Source: a virus
IMG/VR virus record: IMGVR_UViG_3300044675_008209
Span: 1 to 21,884 of that record
Reading direction: 5' to 3' (one strand)
Length of the DNA stretch: 21,884 bases
In this document: positions 14,964 to 21,884 of the stretch, one piece after another
Layout of the letters: the number at the start of each line of letters is the position of its first letter
Position numbering within the stretch: the first letter of the stretch is position 1
Notes under the pieces: generated by a model
Seen by the model: only the letters and a program-made list of their open reading frames with translations
What the model was told of the DNA's origin: nothing
The model's database searches: none
Made by a program: the position numbers and the translations under genes

Positions 14964-14966
14964 GCT

Positions 14967-14980
14967 TATTTATATTACAC
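14967..14980 (-). promoter_or_regulatory. GTGTAATATAAATA element before portal gene
   Basis: It contains an exact TATAAATA, the T4 late promoter core, overlapping the GTGTAA motif of this phage. It ends 3 nt before ATG 14963, so a transcript from it would be nearly leaderless. Confidence 0.45.
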
Positions 14981-14990
14981 ATTAAAGTTT

Positions 14991-15018
14991 AAAAGTTAAC
15001 TTCAACTTTTGAAAAGTT
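14991..15018 (-). terminator. Weak hairpin after the large terminase gene
   Basis: AAAAGTT (14991-14997), AACTTTT (15004-15010) and AAAAGTT (15012-15018) can form alternative 7-bp stems at the terminase stop codon. There is only one G-C pair per stem and no clean T-run, so this may be a weak terminator or a chance dyad. Confidence 0.25.
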
Positions 15019-16879
15019 AGTTTATAAACATTGGAGTAAATGTTGTTTGAATATTTTCGGCCTTTTGGTTCATTATGTCGAAATATATTTGCACCATCCA
15101 ATTACCTAATACTAATGCGGAGTATGAGTCTTTTCTAGCTTTATCTGCGCCTCTTTGTTTTTTTAAGTTATGAGGTAAATCAAAACTTTGCGTTCCTTGT
15201 GCAGTGGTTGTGACTTGGATTAAGGCACATTCTACTTTAATAAGATCCATCATATCTTTTTGGTGTTCAACAAAATCAATCATTTTGGCTGAAACGCCCT
15301 GCTCTTCCTCACCGTTTCTTAAAAACTTCAACTCTTTGATTGGGATATTTGATTTACGCTGTATATTGTAATCATCATCCATTGCAGCCCCAGCAAATAA
15401 GATTCTTTTATGATCAAAAGCCGATTGCAAAGATTCGTTGGCATATCTTATCCATTGTGAGCTTGGCTTTCTTAAATAAACAATTTTTTTACTTTGTAAA
15501 TTATATTGATTTCTTGCATCCCTAAGATTTTTGTCATATTCCTGTATGTTATCAAAATCTGCATCAAAAGCATCCAACTTTAAATTATTTTGTTTAAATA
15601 TATCGCTTTCATTACAAGAATTCATGAATTGAACGCCACCGTTATAGTCAGCTACAATAGATACTATATTAAAATATGTTAATAAATAATGTAAATAAAT
15701 AATATGACTTTTTAAATTTGTTCCAGACATTGCATAACTATGAACTATCGTGCCTCTTGGTTTATCTGGATCTAATTTGATTAAAATCATTGCAAAATCA
15801 TCAGAACTTTCGCTTTCTGACCAAGATGGGTCAATTGCTAGTATATATCTACTCTTAGGATCTCCTACAACCTCAACGCATTGACCTTCTCCATCAGGTA
15901 TGGTACAAGCCGCCATTTTGCTTACTTTAAAATAACCAGAACTATCATCAGTAAATACAGCTCCAAACTCTCTATCGAATTGAGATTGACTCATGGTCGC
16001 TTTTGACTGGTTGATTAAATTTTGATCATATAATTGTTCTGGAGCGCAGTCATAGCTAAAATGCATAATAACCCTATGAGCGCCATCCTGTTCATTTGGA
16101 TTTAATATTAATGATTCATATTGCGAATATAATTTATATAAATATTCAAATTTATAAGAAGCTGAAGACAAACCTATAATTTTATTATTTGGCCATTGTT
16201 TTCTCTCCTCTTCTGTCATTTTACCCTGCGCTATCATTTTTGTTTCAAGATCATGTATCTCTTGTCTTTCTGTTGGGTTTTCTACAACAGATAAGAATGG
16301 CATGATAACCTCATTTAGTACTTTTTCTGGCATCAAAAGCAACTCATCAATAATCATTCTTTGAAAACGAAATCCACGAAGTTTTTCTCCATCACCTAGT
16401 GGTAATGCTGTAATTCTACTCTGTCCTATTTCCATTACCCATTCATCATTATTTTTAGATACCCTTGTGATGGCTTGAGATAGAAAAACTGCTTTAGGGC
16501 TACGAGATATTTCTTCTATTTTTCTAAATATCATTTTAGCCTGTCTGAATGATTTACTGATAATTCCTATATGAACACCTTGGTGTAATATAGCATCCAA
16601 TACTGCAAAAATTGCAGTAGAGAAACTTTTACTCATACCACGACTCCATATACCCAAGAAATAATCAGTCTCCATCATGGCTTTGATAGACATATGTTGA
16701 AACGGAAAAAGCCTAACACCTGTAATTAATTCAGATGCAAATGATGGATTCTCCCTCAAAAATTTATAAAACAAAACCTTAGCTTCTGTTTCTTCCAGAA
16801 AGCCTTCTTTTTCCATTAATTCTTGATTAATATTAGGAAATTTCTTTCTCCTTTTTTGTACTCCTGTTGTCCAAGCCAT
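15017..16879 (-). CDS. terL: Terminase large subunit (packaging ATPase and nuclease)
   Basis: A 620-residue protein with the two-domain layout of TerL. ATPase: adenine-binding FPFQ (58-61), a divergent Walker A SRGMSKS (79-85), Walker B RMIIDE (174-179) and the coupling motif IIGLSSA (234-240). Nuclease (RNase H-like): D350 in YILAIDPSWSES, D411 in IVADYNGG, and a late Asp near 590 (DSYSALVLGNW). Length and motifs match gp17-like terminases. It drives DNA into the prohead and cuts the concatemer. The residue before the Walker A lysine is Ser (S83) instead of the usual Gly. The first 47 nt overlap the end of the ERCC4 nuclease gene. A later ATG (codon 22) is a possible alternative start, but codons 1-21 look coding. 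Confidence 0.95.
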   Translation of the reverse strand: MAWTTGVQKRRKKFPNINQELMEKEGFLEETEAKVLFYKFLRENPSFASELITGVRLFPFQHMSIKAMMETDYFLGIWSRGMSKSFSTAIFAVLDAILHQGVHIGIISKSFRQAKMIFRKIEEISRSPKAVFLSQAITRVSKNNDEWVMEIGQSRITALPLGDGEKLRGFRFQRMIIDELLLMPEKVLNEVIMPFLSVVENPTERQEIHDLETKMIAQGKMTEEERKQWPNNKIIGLSSASYKFEYLYKLYSQYESLILNPNEQDGAHRVIMHFSYDCAPEQLYDQNLINQSKATMSQSQFDREFGAVFTDDSSGYFKVSKMAACTIPDGEGQCVEVVGDPKSRYILAIDPSWSESESSDDFAMILIKLDPDKPRGTIVHSYAMSGTNLKSHIIYLHYLLTYFNIVSIVADYNGGVQFMNSCNESDIFKQNNLKLDAFDADFDNIQEYDKNLRDARNQYNLQSKKIVYLRKPSSQWIRYANESLQSAFDHKRILFAGAAMDDDYNIQRKSNIPIKELKFLRNGEEEQGVSAKMIDFVEHQKDMMDLIKVECALIQVTTTAQGTQSFDLPHNLKKQRGADKARKDSYSALVLGNWMVQIYFDIMNQKAENIQTTFTPMFIN

Positions 16880-17798
16880 ATTTTTCTATTCTTTTGAACC
16901 AAAAATATTGCATATCAGTTCTCCATAAAGATTTACCTAATACTAATAATTTTGGAATTAATTCTGCACTTAATCCTCTTGATCCGCTAAAAACAAATTG
17001 ACAACAATCATTATAGTCTCTTTGTATTTGCCTCATATTATGAAAAACATAATTCAAGTTGAATTTTTTATAACTATTTTTATTGTATTCATCCATTCTA
17101 TGAAGAGGCGCTTCTATAACAATAAACAAATAACAGCCAAGGCTTCTGCATCTATCTAACTCTTTGACAAATCTATTGTACCAAGAAGTGACTGTTCCAC
17201 AGAAATCATTAAAAGATTTACGATCAACATGAGTATAATTATATTTTTCTCCAGAAATAGCGTAATCGCCTATATCAAGTTTTAATATTTCAGAATTTTT
17301 AAACCATAAAGGTTTTTGTTCCCTTGTATCAATTAATATTTTTATATCTGAATAATCATTCCAAAACTCTTTTGGTAATTTACCATTCAACATTGGTTCG
17401 ATTAAACATTTTTTACATGCATCCGTATAATTCCCAAAGTATTTTTTATATGTATCAATATCAGGCAAACCAGTAGTCCAAAGCTCAAGACTACTTAGAC
17501 CAGAATTAAGATTTTTTGCCTTTATTCTTCTATCCATCAATTCGATAATATATTCTTTAACTTCAATGAATGAAGCTTTATCGCACCATTCCTGCAATTG
17601 GTATGGTTGCGAGAAATCCTTCTCAAAATAATCATCATAATTTTTAAATGGAAGAAGTTCTCCAGTTAATTTATTTTTTCTTTGGAAATGTTTAACATAA
17701 TAGTCTCCTAACAACATATCATGTTTTTTGATATGTGTATGTAGATTTTTTAAAGCAGGAAATTCCTGATCACATTCTTTGCATTTAAATGACATCAT
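16833..17798 (-). CDS. Zinc-finger / ERCC4-type nuclease
   Basis: A 321-residue protein with three parts. N terminus: C2H2 zinc finger C6-x2-C9-x12-H22-x3-H26. Middle: GLPDIDTYKKYFGNYTDACKK (about 110-130) fits the short DNA-binding repeat associated with homing nucleases. C-terminal half: ERCC4/XPF-type nuclease with DTRE (157-160), GDY (177-179) and DRK (192-194; family consensus ERK), then a helix with RFVKELDRC and the FIVIEAP strand. Such enzymes cut branched DNA. It overlaps the next gene (TerL) by 47 nt and the gene before by 14 nt, so it is co-translated with packaging genes. It may trim recombination branches before packaging, or be a homing-type nuclease beside terL. ATG 17798 is followed by a second ATG. 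The nuclease fold is well supported, the role inferred. Confidence 0.8.
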   Translation of the reverse strand: MMSFKCKECDQEFPALKNLHTHIKKHDMLLGDYYVKHFQRKNKLTGELLPFKNYDDYFEKDFSQPYQLQEWCDKASFIEVKEYIIELMDRRIKAKNLNSGLSSLELWTTGLPDIDTYKKYFGNYTDACKKCLIEPMLNGKLPKEFWNDYSDIKILIDTREQKPLWFKNSEILKLDIGDYAISGEKYNYTHVDRKSFNDFCGTVTSWYNRFVKELDRCRSLGCYLFIVIEAPLHRMDEYNKNSYKKFNLNYVFHNMRQIQRDYNDCCQFVFSGSRGLSAELIPKLLVLGKSLWRTDMQYFWFKRIEKYGLDNRSTKKEKEIS

Positions 17799-18831
17799 CT
17801 TGATATATTCCTAATACTCTAGCCTTCCATTCCGACATGCCTTCAAGTCTATTAGCCTCTTCTTTTACTAATTCTTTTTGCATTTCAGCTATACGAACCA
17901 TATTTTGGCGCTCTTCTTGTTCTTGGAATAATTGAACTATGGATAAAATAGAAGCATTTTCTTTTTGTCTGCTTTTCATTCTTTCCGCTCTATCTCCTTG
18001 AAGTTTTTTTGTCAAATTCTCTATACGATTTTCGCATTGATGATATTCACTACTTTTTGCTTTAATAATTTCTGATAAACGAACGCTCATTTCATTCTGA
18101 TCGTCTGCTATATCAAACATTTCATTTAATTTATTTAAGTGACAACTGATAACTTCCAGATTAATGATTTCCTTACAGACATTTAAATATAAATTTATTT
18201 CATCGGCTGTTAAATCAGGCTTATCCCATGTTAAGCGAATAAATTCTTGTTCGAACAGCTCTCTATCACCTTTTGAAAGATAATTATTAACAATTTTAAG
18301 AAAGCGCGAATTATTTAAATTAATACCTAATCTTTCGACACAAATTTTCATTGGTCTATTTAATTTTGTTTCATCTAAATCCATCCCAGTAGCATCATTA
18401 ATCTTTTTAACTATTCTTGGAGGTGATTTTGGCGCTATATAATCATTCAATGCCCCAGAATCTTGAGAAGGTAAGAAGTCTGGGTTTATTTCTTTTATTG
18501 TTTCTAAAACAGTTCTTTGTTCAGCGCTCAAGGGCTTCACTTCTCTATCTGGGAAAATTATTTCTGCTATTTTAAGTGATGATAGACCCGATTCAGCTTG
18601 TTGTATGATAAATTCTTTTTGCTCTTTAGAGAACTCAATGGTTTCTTTTTTTTCTCGACGCGCAGTTTTAAATTGCAACTGATTTTCAATCATAAACTGC
18701 CTAACTAAACGACCCTCTTTACTTCTTCCGTCGATTTTATCGTTTTCAAAAACACGACGAGTGATTTCATTTAAATCGGAAGTAGATTTAAATATGTCGA
18801 TAATTTTTTGTTTTTGTTCTTCGGTTAACAT
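17785..18831 (-). CDS. Helix-turn-helix and coiled-coil protein, candidate terminase small subunit
   Basis: A 348-residue helical protein. Two N-terminal segments have helix-turn-helix character: residues about 8-55 (KIIDIFKSTSDLNEITRRVF) and about 70-112 (KEFIIQQAESGLSSLKIAEI, then LSAEQRTVLETI). A middle helical domain (about 150-250) is followed by a long charged coiled coil (about 255-335). DNA-binding helices plus an oligomerising coil just upstream of the large terminase fit a small terminase, which recognises phage DNA and recruits TerL; it is longer than most small subunits, which argues for caution. The start overlaps the sigma gene stop as TAATG, and its end overlaps the ERCC4 gene by 14 nt. 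No Shine-Dalgarno. Confidence 0.5.
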   Translation of the reverse strand: MLTEEQKQKIIDIFKSTSDLNEITRRVFENDKIDGRSKEGRLVRQFMIENQLQFKTARREKKETIEFSKEQKEFIIQQAESGLSSLKIAEIIFPDREVKPLSAEQRTVLETIKEINPDFLPSQDSGALNDYIAPKSPPRIVKKINDATGMDLDETKLNRPMKICVERLGINLNNSRFLKIVNNYLSKGDRELFEQEFIRLTWDKPDLTADEINLYLNVCKEIINLEVISCHLNKLNEMFDIADDQNEMSVRLSEIIKAKSSEYHQCENRIENLTKKLQGDRAERMKSRQKENASILSIVQLFQEQEERQNMVRIAEMQKELVKEEANRLEGMSEWKARVLGIYQDDVI

Positions 18832-19538
18832 TATTTTTCTATGATAATATCGTGATTATTAATTATCTCTTCAGCTTTTTTTTGAAAGATCTTTTTAAGA
18901 TTTTTTACTTGTCTGTATCCAGCTTTTCTTTTTTTCTCATTTGTTTTATACCCCATGAATTTGGCAACTTCTTCTTCTGTTTTTTCTTCAAAGAACAACA
19001 TTATATATGCTTTGTAGTGATTTTCGCTTAATTCAATTTTCATATGGTGATTCAATTTGTCAATAGATGACTCATAACAAAAATGATCATCTTGTCGTGA
19101 AGATATTTCACTCATATGACTTTCTGTGGAAACAGTAGTCTTTAACTCTAATCCAGCTTTTTTTTGGCTTTCCCATTTTTCATATAATTTACATTGAGAA
19201 TCCTGTATACCGCTTGATGTTGCCGAGCATTGGTTATCGCCAAGGCTAAATTGACATCCATTACATGGTTTTACATAGTTGCCATAGTGGTTTCTTATTA
19301 GATTTCTAATTTGATTAGAGATGATTCTACCTATCCATGGCTCTAATGGACGCTCTTGATCCCACATGTGCCATTTTTTATGAATATGAATTTTTATTAT
19401 CTGTTCTACATCATCAAAATCAAACCAGTTAATAGCATTCAACTGCCATTTTGCTCTTTGTCTTTTAATCGAAGAATCTATGATTTCAGAAAAATCCTCA
19501 AATTTATATTTAGGCTTTCTTTTCATCAATAAATTCAT
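18831..19538 (-). CDS. Phage-encoded RNA polymerase sigma factor (late type) with zinc-binding insert
   Basis: A 235-residue protein. Residues about 26-90 match sigma region 2: KRQRAKWQLNAINWFDFDDV, then WIGRIISNQIRNLIRNHYGNY, the helix that melts and reads the -10 box. C92, C95, C104 and C116 form a likely zinc site directly after it. Residues about 170-220 (ENHYKAYIMLFFEEKTEEEV, then a lysine-rich recognition-like helix) resemble region 4, although T4 gp55 has only a degenerate form. It likely directs host RNA polymerase to phage late promoters such as the TATAAATA-like boxes here. It overlaps the zinc-ribbon gene upstream by 29 nt and the next gene by TAATG. A second ATG at 19526 (codon 5) is an alternative start. 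Confidence 0.82.
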   Translation of the reverse strand: MNLLMKRKPKYKFEDFSEIIDSSIKRQRAKWQLNAINWFDFDDVEQIIKIHIHKKWHMWDQERPLEPWIGRIISNQIRNLIRNHYGNYVKPCNGCQFSLGDNQCSATSSGIQDSQCKLYEKWESQKKAGLELKTTVSTESHMSEISSRQDDHFCYESSIDKLNHHMKIELSENHYKAYIMLFFEEKTEEEVAKFMGYKTNEKKRKAGYRQVKNLKKIFQKKAEEIINNHDIIIEK

Positions 19539-19845
19539 CTACAGAACGGTTTTTACGTCCTTTGAATGCTTGGGTTGGAGTACCAAATAAATTTCCTAAT
19601 GTGAACGATGAATTTTCAGAAAAATTTTCAATTTCAACTGCAATTTTCCTTAAGTTTGGTATATCGTCGATATCGGTTTCGTCTTCTTCAAGATCAATAT
19701 CTAATTTTGGCGCAACTTTTTTTTCAACCGCTTGACTTGAAGCAGTTAGAGACGACAGTGAATTACCACACTTTGTGCAAAAGTTTGGTTTTGCTAAATT
19801 ATATTGTATCTTGTTCCCGCAGTTAGAGCAAAATATGTGATTCAT
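19510..19845 (-). CDS. Zinc-ribbon protein paired with the sigma factor
   Basis: A 111-residue protein. The N terminus holds a compact zinc ribbon: C6-S-N-C9 and C23-T-K-C26 (FCSNCGNKIQ, FCTKCGNSL). A linker follows, then an acidic stretch (LDIDLEEDETDIDDIP, about 48-63) and a basic C terminus (FKGRKNRSVDEFIDEKK). Small zinc-ribbon plus acidic proteins often contact RNA polymerase, and the gene overlaps the sigma gene by 29 nt, so it may help late transcription in the way T4 gp33 does; this is inference, with no sequence likeness to gp33 seen. It is the first gene of the operon that ends with the large terminase. A TATAAATA element lies 6 nt before ATG 19845. Confidence 0.65.
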   Translation of the reverse strand: MNHIFCSNCGNKIQYNLAKPNFCTKCGNSLSSLTASSQAVEKKVAPKLDIDLEEDETDIDDIPNLRKIAVEIENFSENSSFTLGNLFGTPTQAFKGRKNRSVDEFIDEKKA

Positions 19846-19851
19846 ACTTAT

Positions 19852-19859
19852 TATTTATA
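19852..19859 (-). promoter_or_regulatory. TATAAATA late-promoter-like element before the sigma/terminase operon
   Basis: Exact TATAAATA, the T4 late core, 6 nt before ATG 19845. It would drive the operon that encodes the sigma factor itself, suggesting autoregulation. Confidence 0.45.
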
Positions 19860-19895
19860 AGTATTTTTATATTTTTTTCTAATTTTTTAAAAATA

Positions 19896-19959
19896 AAAAC
19901 AGTTTATCTTGATTGTGTTTTATTAGCTTTTCGCAGTTGGGCGTAAGACAATCTGTTTT
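19896..19959 (-). terminator. Structured element after PhoH: nested inverted repeats followed by a T-rich tract
   Basis: Nested arms AAAACAG (19896-19902) with CTGTTTT (19953-19959), and GATTGT (19911-19916) with ACAATC (19948-19953), with a short hairpin possible in the loop (CGC/GCG around 19932-19943). One side has an 8-nt bulge. On the minus strand the outer arm runs into a T-rich stretch, so it can end the PhoH transcript. It could also be a small structured RNA. Confidence 0.4.
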
Positions 19960-19965
19960 ATTTAA

Positions 19966-20691
19966 TTACACTTTTTCTTGCGTATTTAGGCGAGCTACAA
20001 TGAATTTTAATATTTCACTTCTAACAATATCGCTTTCATTAAATTTAAATGAACGGATGCCATTACTAGTCGATTCGTCGTCATTAAATAGTTCAAACAT
20101 TTGACGGAATCCACTCTTAATAATATCACTTTGCATGAAATCGCCGCATATAATGATTTTTGTATTTTCTCCTATACGAGTAATCAATGTTGTGAGTTCT
20201 TTTAATGTGAAATTCTGCGCTTCATCCGCAACAATTAATTTATTTTGCCAACTTGCCCCGCGCAAAAAGTTAATTGGAGCTGCTCCAATTCTTCCATTTG
20301 CTTTCAAGAAAGCCGCATCACCTTCGTGTATTATCTCTTCAAGTTTATCATAAAGCGGCATTAAAAATGGATCAAATTTTTCAGCTATATCGCCAGGAAG
20401 CGCTCCCAATCCTTTATCGGCGCTTTCCGCAATACTTCTTATGTATAACAAATCTTTTTCGGGGTCTGCTTGCATTAACTGCAAACAGCCATAAAGAGAC
20501 ATATATGTCTTACTAGATCCCGCTGGTCCAGAGCAAAATATTATTTTAGTTTCTTCGTCGAGTAGAATATCTAAAAATGTTTTTTGTTTGGGGGTGAATT
20601 TGAATTTTCTTGATTTGAATTTTATTGTTCGTTCAAAGGCTGGTTGAATTTCCAATGAACCCGTCTCCCTCTCATTTTTCTTACGAGCCAT
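19966..20691 (-). CDS. phoH: PhoH-like P-loop ATPase
   Basis: A 241-residue protein with a single PhoH domain: Walker A GPAGSSKT (55-62), LLYIRSIAESADKGLGALPG (81-100), the family's hallmark, Walker B LIVADEAQNFT (152-162) and the ICGDFMQSD sensor motif (181-189). Length fits compact phage PhoH proteins. These ATPases are common in marine and other lytic phages and are linked to RNA or nucleotide metabolism, but the phage role is not settled. The Walker A has Ser in place of the Gly before Lys. A basic N terminus (MARKKNERE) precedes the domain. ATG 20691 is preceded by GTGTAAATA, 8 nt away, and no Shine-Dalgarno. The gene is transcribed alone, between its own element and a structured region. 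Confidence 0.95.
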   Translation of the reverse strand: MARKKNERETGSLEIQPAFERTIKFKSRKFKFTPKQKTFLDILLDEETKIIFCSGPAGSSKTYMSLYGCLQLMQADPEKDLLYIRSIAESADKGLGALPGDIAEKFDPFLMPLYDKLEEIIHEGDAAFLKANGRIGAAPINFLRGASWQNKLIVADEAQNFTLKELTTLITRIGENTKIIICGDFMQSDIIKSGFRQMFELFNDDESTSNGIRSFKFNESDIVRSEILKFIVARLNTQEKV

Positions 20692-20699
20692 GTTGTGTT

Positions 20700-20708
20700 T
20701 ATTTACAC
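20700..20708 (-). promoter_or_regulatory. GTGTAAATA element before PhoH
   Basis: GTGTAAATA ends 8 nt before ATG 20691 and overlaps the end of the preceding gene. It differs from T4 TATAAATA by one base in the last eight positions. Confidence 0.4.
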
Positions 20709-21569
20709 TAAAACCTCCCTCATTGATATATCTGCCTTTAAAGAATCTCCTCCTGCCACAGAAATATTTTGGGACAATATTCTTGATCCTTCTTTCATTT
20801 TAATTGTTAGTATAGTATTTTCATGTCTATCTTTTACATCAATCAATAAATTATTATTTAATATATTACCAGAAAAATTCATTAAACCATTAACATCGTC
20901 GCAGGATAAATCTAATGTTTTTTCTGCTTCATCTATTAACGTATATTGGGGGTTGATTGAATTTAATCCGTAGACTGGAGTTCTTTTGAGATTTAAACCA
21001 TGTTTAAACGAATATTTATGAACATTTGCCAATTGCTTGGCTTGTGAAGTTGTGTTTGGATCACTCATTGGCGAAATTATTCCATAAGCAAAAAAATCTT
21101 CTGCTTCAGAAACAACCGCAGAATCAGAATTATTCACTACCAACAAACCTGTTGGCGAATCAAAACAAGAAAAAGAAACTGAAGAACTGATTGGTTTAAA
21201 TAAGTTATCACAATTTACTACAATTTCATCCAAAAAACACCCACTAAATCTAGTACCTCCTACTCGAATAACATGAGATCCAGTATATTGGCTACTATTA
21301 GAATTATCAATATCAAAATAAGGCTTTAAACAGTCAAAAGAACCAGTCTGAAGCTCATTCAAATAAAAAGAAAAAGCAAGCTTAACCTCCAAAGGCCCAG
21401 TTGACTTTATCGTATCATAAGATGATATACTTGGTCGAAAATATCTTCTTGGTGATGCCTGAGCGTTATAATTGATAGATAAATCATATGCAATAAAATT
21501 ATCAGAAGATACTGTTGTTGATCCAGTTTTTGATATAGAGATTGGATACTGGTTATAAAACGTAGGCAT
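20703..21569 (-). CDS. Probable virion (tail or head accessory) protein, function unknown
   Basis: I place the start at ATG 21569 (MPTFYNQYPISISKTGS), giving 288 residues. A longer frame runs up to 21839, but its extra 90 codons are basic, low in quality and lie in DNA that looks non-coding. The protein is Ser/Asn/Thr-rich with many beta-like runs (AFSFYLNELQTGSFDCLKPYF near 66-86; HVIRVGGTRFSGCFLDEIVV near 99-118; NNNLLIDVKDRHENTILTIKM near 237-257) and no signal peptide or catalytic motif, in the manner of tail accessory proteins. The C terminus (SLKADISMREVLV) ends 11 nt before the PhoH start, overlapping its promoter-like element. A GTGTAATAATTTA element stands 1 nt before the chosen start. 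No clear Shine-Dalgarno. Confidence 0.6.
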   Translation of the reverse strand: MPTFYNQYPISISKTGSTTVSSDNFIAYDLSINYNAQASPRRYFRPSISSYDTIKSTGPLEVKLAFSFYLNELQTGSFDCLKPYFDIDNSNSSQYTGSHVIRVGGTRFSGCFLDEIVVNCDNLFKPISSSVSFSCFDSPTGLLVVNNSDSAVVSEAEDFFAYGIISPMSDPNTTSQAKQLANVHKYSFKHGLNLKRTPVYGLNSINPQYTLIDEAEKTLDLSCDDVNGLMNFSGNILNNNLLIDVKDRHENTILTIKMKEGSRILSQNISVAGGDSLKADISMREVLV

Positions 21570-21832
21570 ATAAATTATTACACCAAATATTTTGTGGGGT
21601 TTTATGAAATTATGCGGCGGATTTTTTTTGATGCCAACGAAAATACTAATATTGTAATTTTGAGGGGAGATTGAGGAAATGGTCCCCCCCCCGCTCTCTC
21701 GCGCTTTACCTCGCATTTTTTTCGAGAAATGGGGGAGGGTGTCAAGGCTTTTCTTGAAATCTCGCAAAATTCTTTTCGAAAAAAAACGATTTTTTTTGTT
21801 GCGTTTGTGGGGGAATCTGGTAATGTTCTTAC
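21570..21832. other. 263-bp non-coding region between divergent genes
   Basis: It separates the leftward structural block from a rightward gene. It holds a C9 run (21684-21692), G5 runs, a 5-bp hairpin TCAAG/CTTGA (21742-21757), and A8-CGA-T8 (21779-21797). Composition differs sharply from the rest of the window, with more G/C clusters and homopolymers. Frames that run through it look like chance. It may be a control region or origin-like segment; no known element was recognised. Confidence 0.5.
21571..21583 (-). promoter_or_regulatory. GTGTAATAATTTA element before the last leftward gene
   Basis: It starts the leftward transcription unit and ends 1 nt before ATG 21569. It supports that ATG as the real start and is another member of the GTGTAA-type set. 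Confidence 0.3.
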
Positions 21833-21884
21833 ATGTCAAACGAACTCCAACTCCTCCGCATCGGTGATGTAATCGAATCCAAGC
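21833..21884 (+). CDS. Start of a rightward gene, partial at the right edge
   Basis: ATG 21833 opens a frame of 17 codons (MSNELQLLRIGDVIESK) that continues past the window. Codon use is richer in C and G than the structural genes. An earlier ATG at 21823 in another frame stops after 14 codons. Too short to assign a function; the divergent layout supports a new operon here. Confidence 0.45.
   Translation, partial: MSNELQLLRIGDVIESK

Noticed and set aside
21570-21839. N-terminal extension of the last leftward gene up to 21839
   Set aside because: The extra 90 codons are Arg/Lys-rich, cross homopolymer runs and lack protein-like pattern; ATG 21569 has the phage's usual upstream element.
1-21884. 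tRNA genes, integrase, lysis genes or transposons
   Set aside because: Gaps between genes are too short for tRNAs except the right-end region, where no cloverleaf was seen; no protein showed integrase, lysis or transposase motifs.

Overview
This window is a piece of a tailed double-stranded DNA phage (class Caudoviricetes) with AT-rich DNA. It holds nearly the whole virion-building block: DNA packaging, portal, prohead protease and scaffold, major capsid, head-tail connectors, tail tube, probable tail chaperones, and most of a tape measure protein. PhoH and a phage-encoded sigma factor suggest a medium to large lytic-type genome. No integrase, tRNA, transposon or CRISPR array was seen. The host cannot be read from the sequence. 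Most genes have A-rich leaders without a Shine-Dalgarno sequence, which hints at a host or phage that starts translation differently from E. coli.

Layout, reading the minus strand from right to left: a virion-protein-like gene (21569-20703); PhoH ATPase (20691-19966); then an overlapping operon of a zinc-ribbon protein, a late-type sigma factor, a helix-turn-helix protein that may be the small terminase, a zinc-finger/ERCC4 nuclease and the large terminase (19845-15017). Next come portal, an acidic protein, a protease fused to a scaffold, a probable decoration protein and the major capsid protein (14963-9220), ending in a strong hairpin terminator. A SAP/HeH-like protein and a probable head-tail adaptor follow (9136-8199).

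The block 5108-8139 lies on the plus strand. It holds probable head closure and tail completion proteins, an unassigned virion protein and the tail tube. It is read in the opposite direction to everything around it. Flipping it would restore the usual phage order (adaptor, closure, completion, tube, chaperones, tape measure), so it looks like an inverted cassette. It ends at a bidirectional terminator (8165-8190) and starts at a 46-bp divergent promoter region.

From 5061 leftward the minus strand resumes with three small or medium genes, probably including tail assembly chaperones, and then a TP901-type tape measure protein that runs off the left edge (996 codons visible). Its C-terminal half is unusual. 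Copies of an [I/F][I/V]PNFA motif separate segments that look like a PD-(D/E)XK nuclease and a P-loop ATPase/kinase, so the tape measure may carry enzymes into the host.

At the right edge a 263-bp non-coding stretch with odd composition separates the leftward block from the start of a rightward gene. Before many transcription units there is a recurring element of the form GTGTAA(A/T)ATA or TATAAATA, close to the T4 late promoter; the sigma factor encoded here is the natural candidate to read it.
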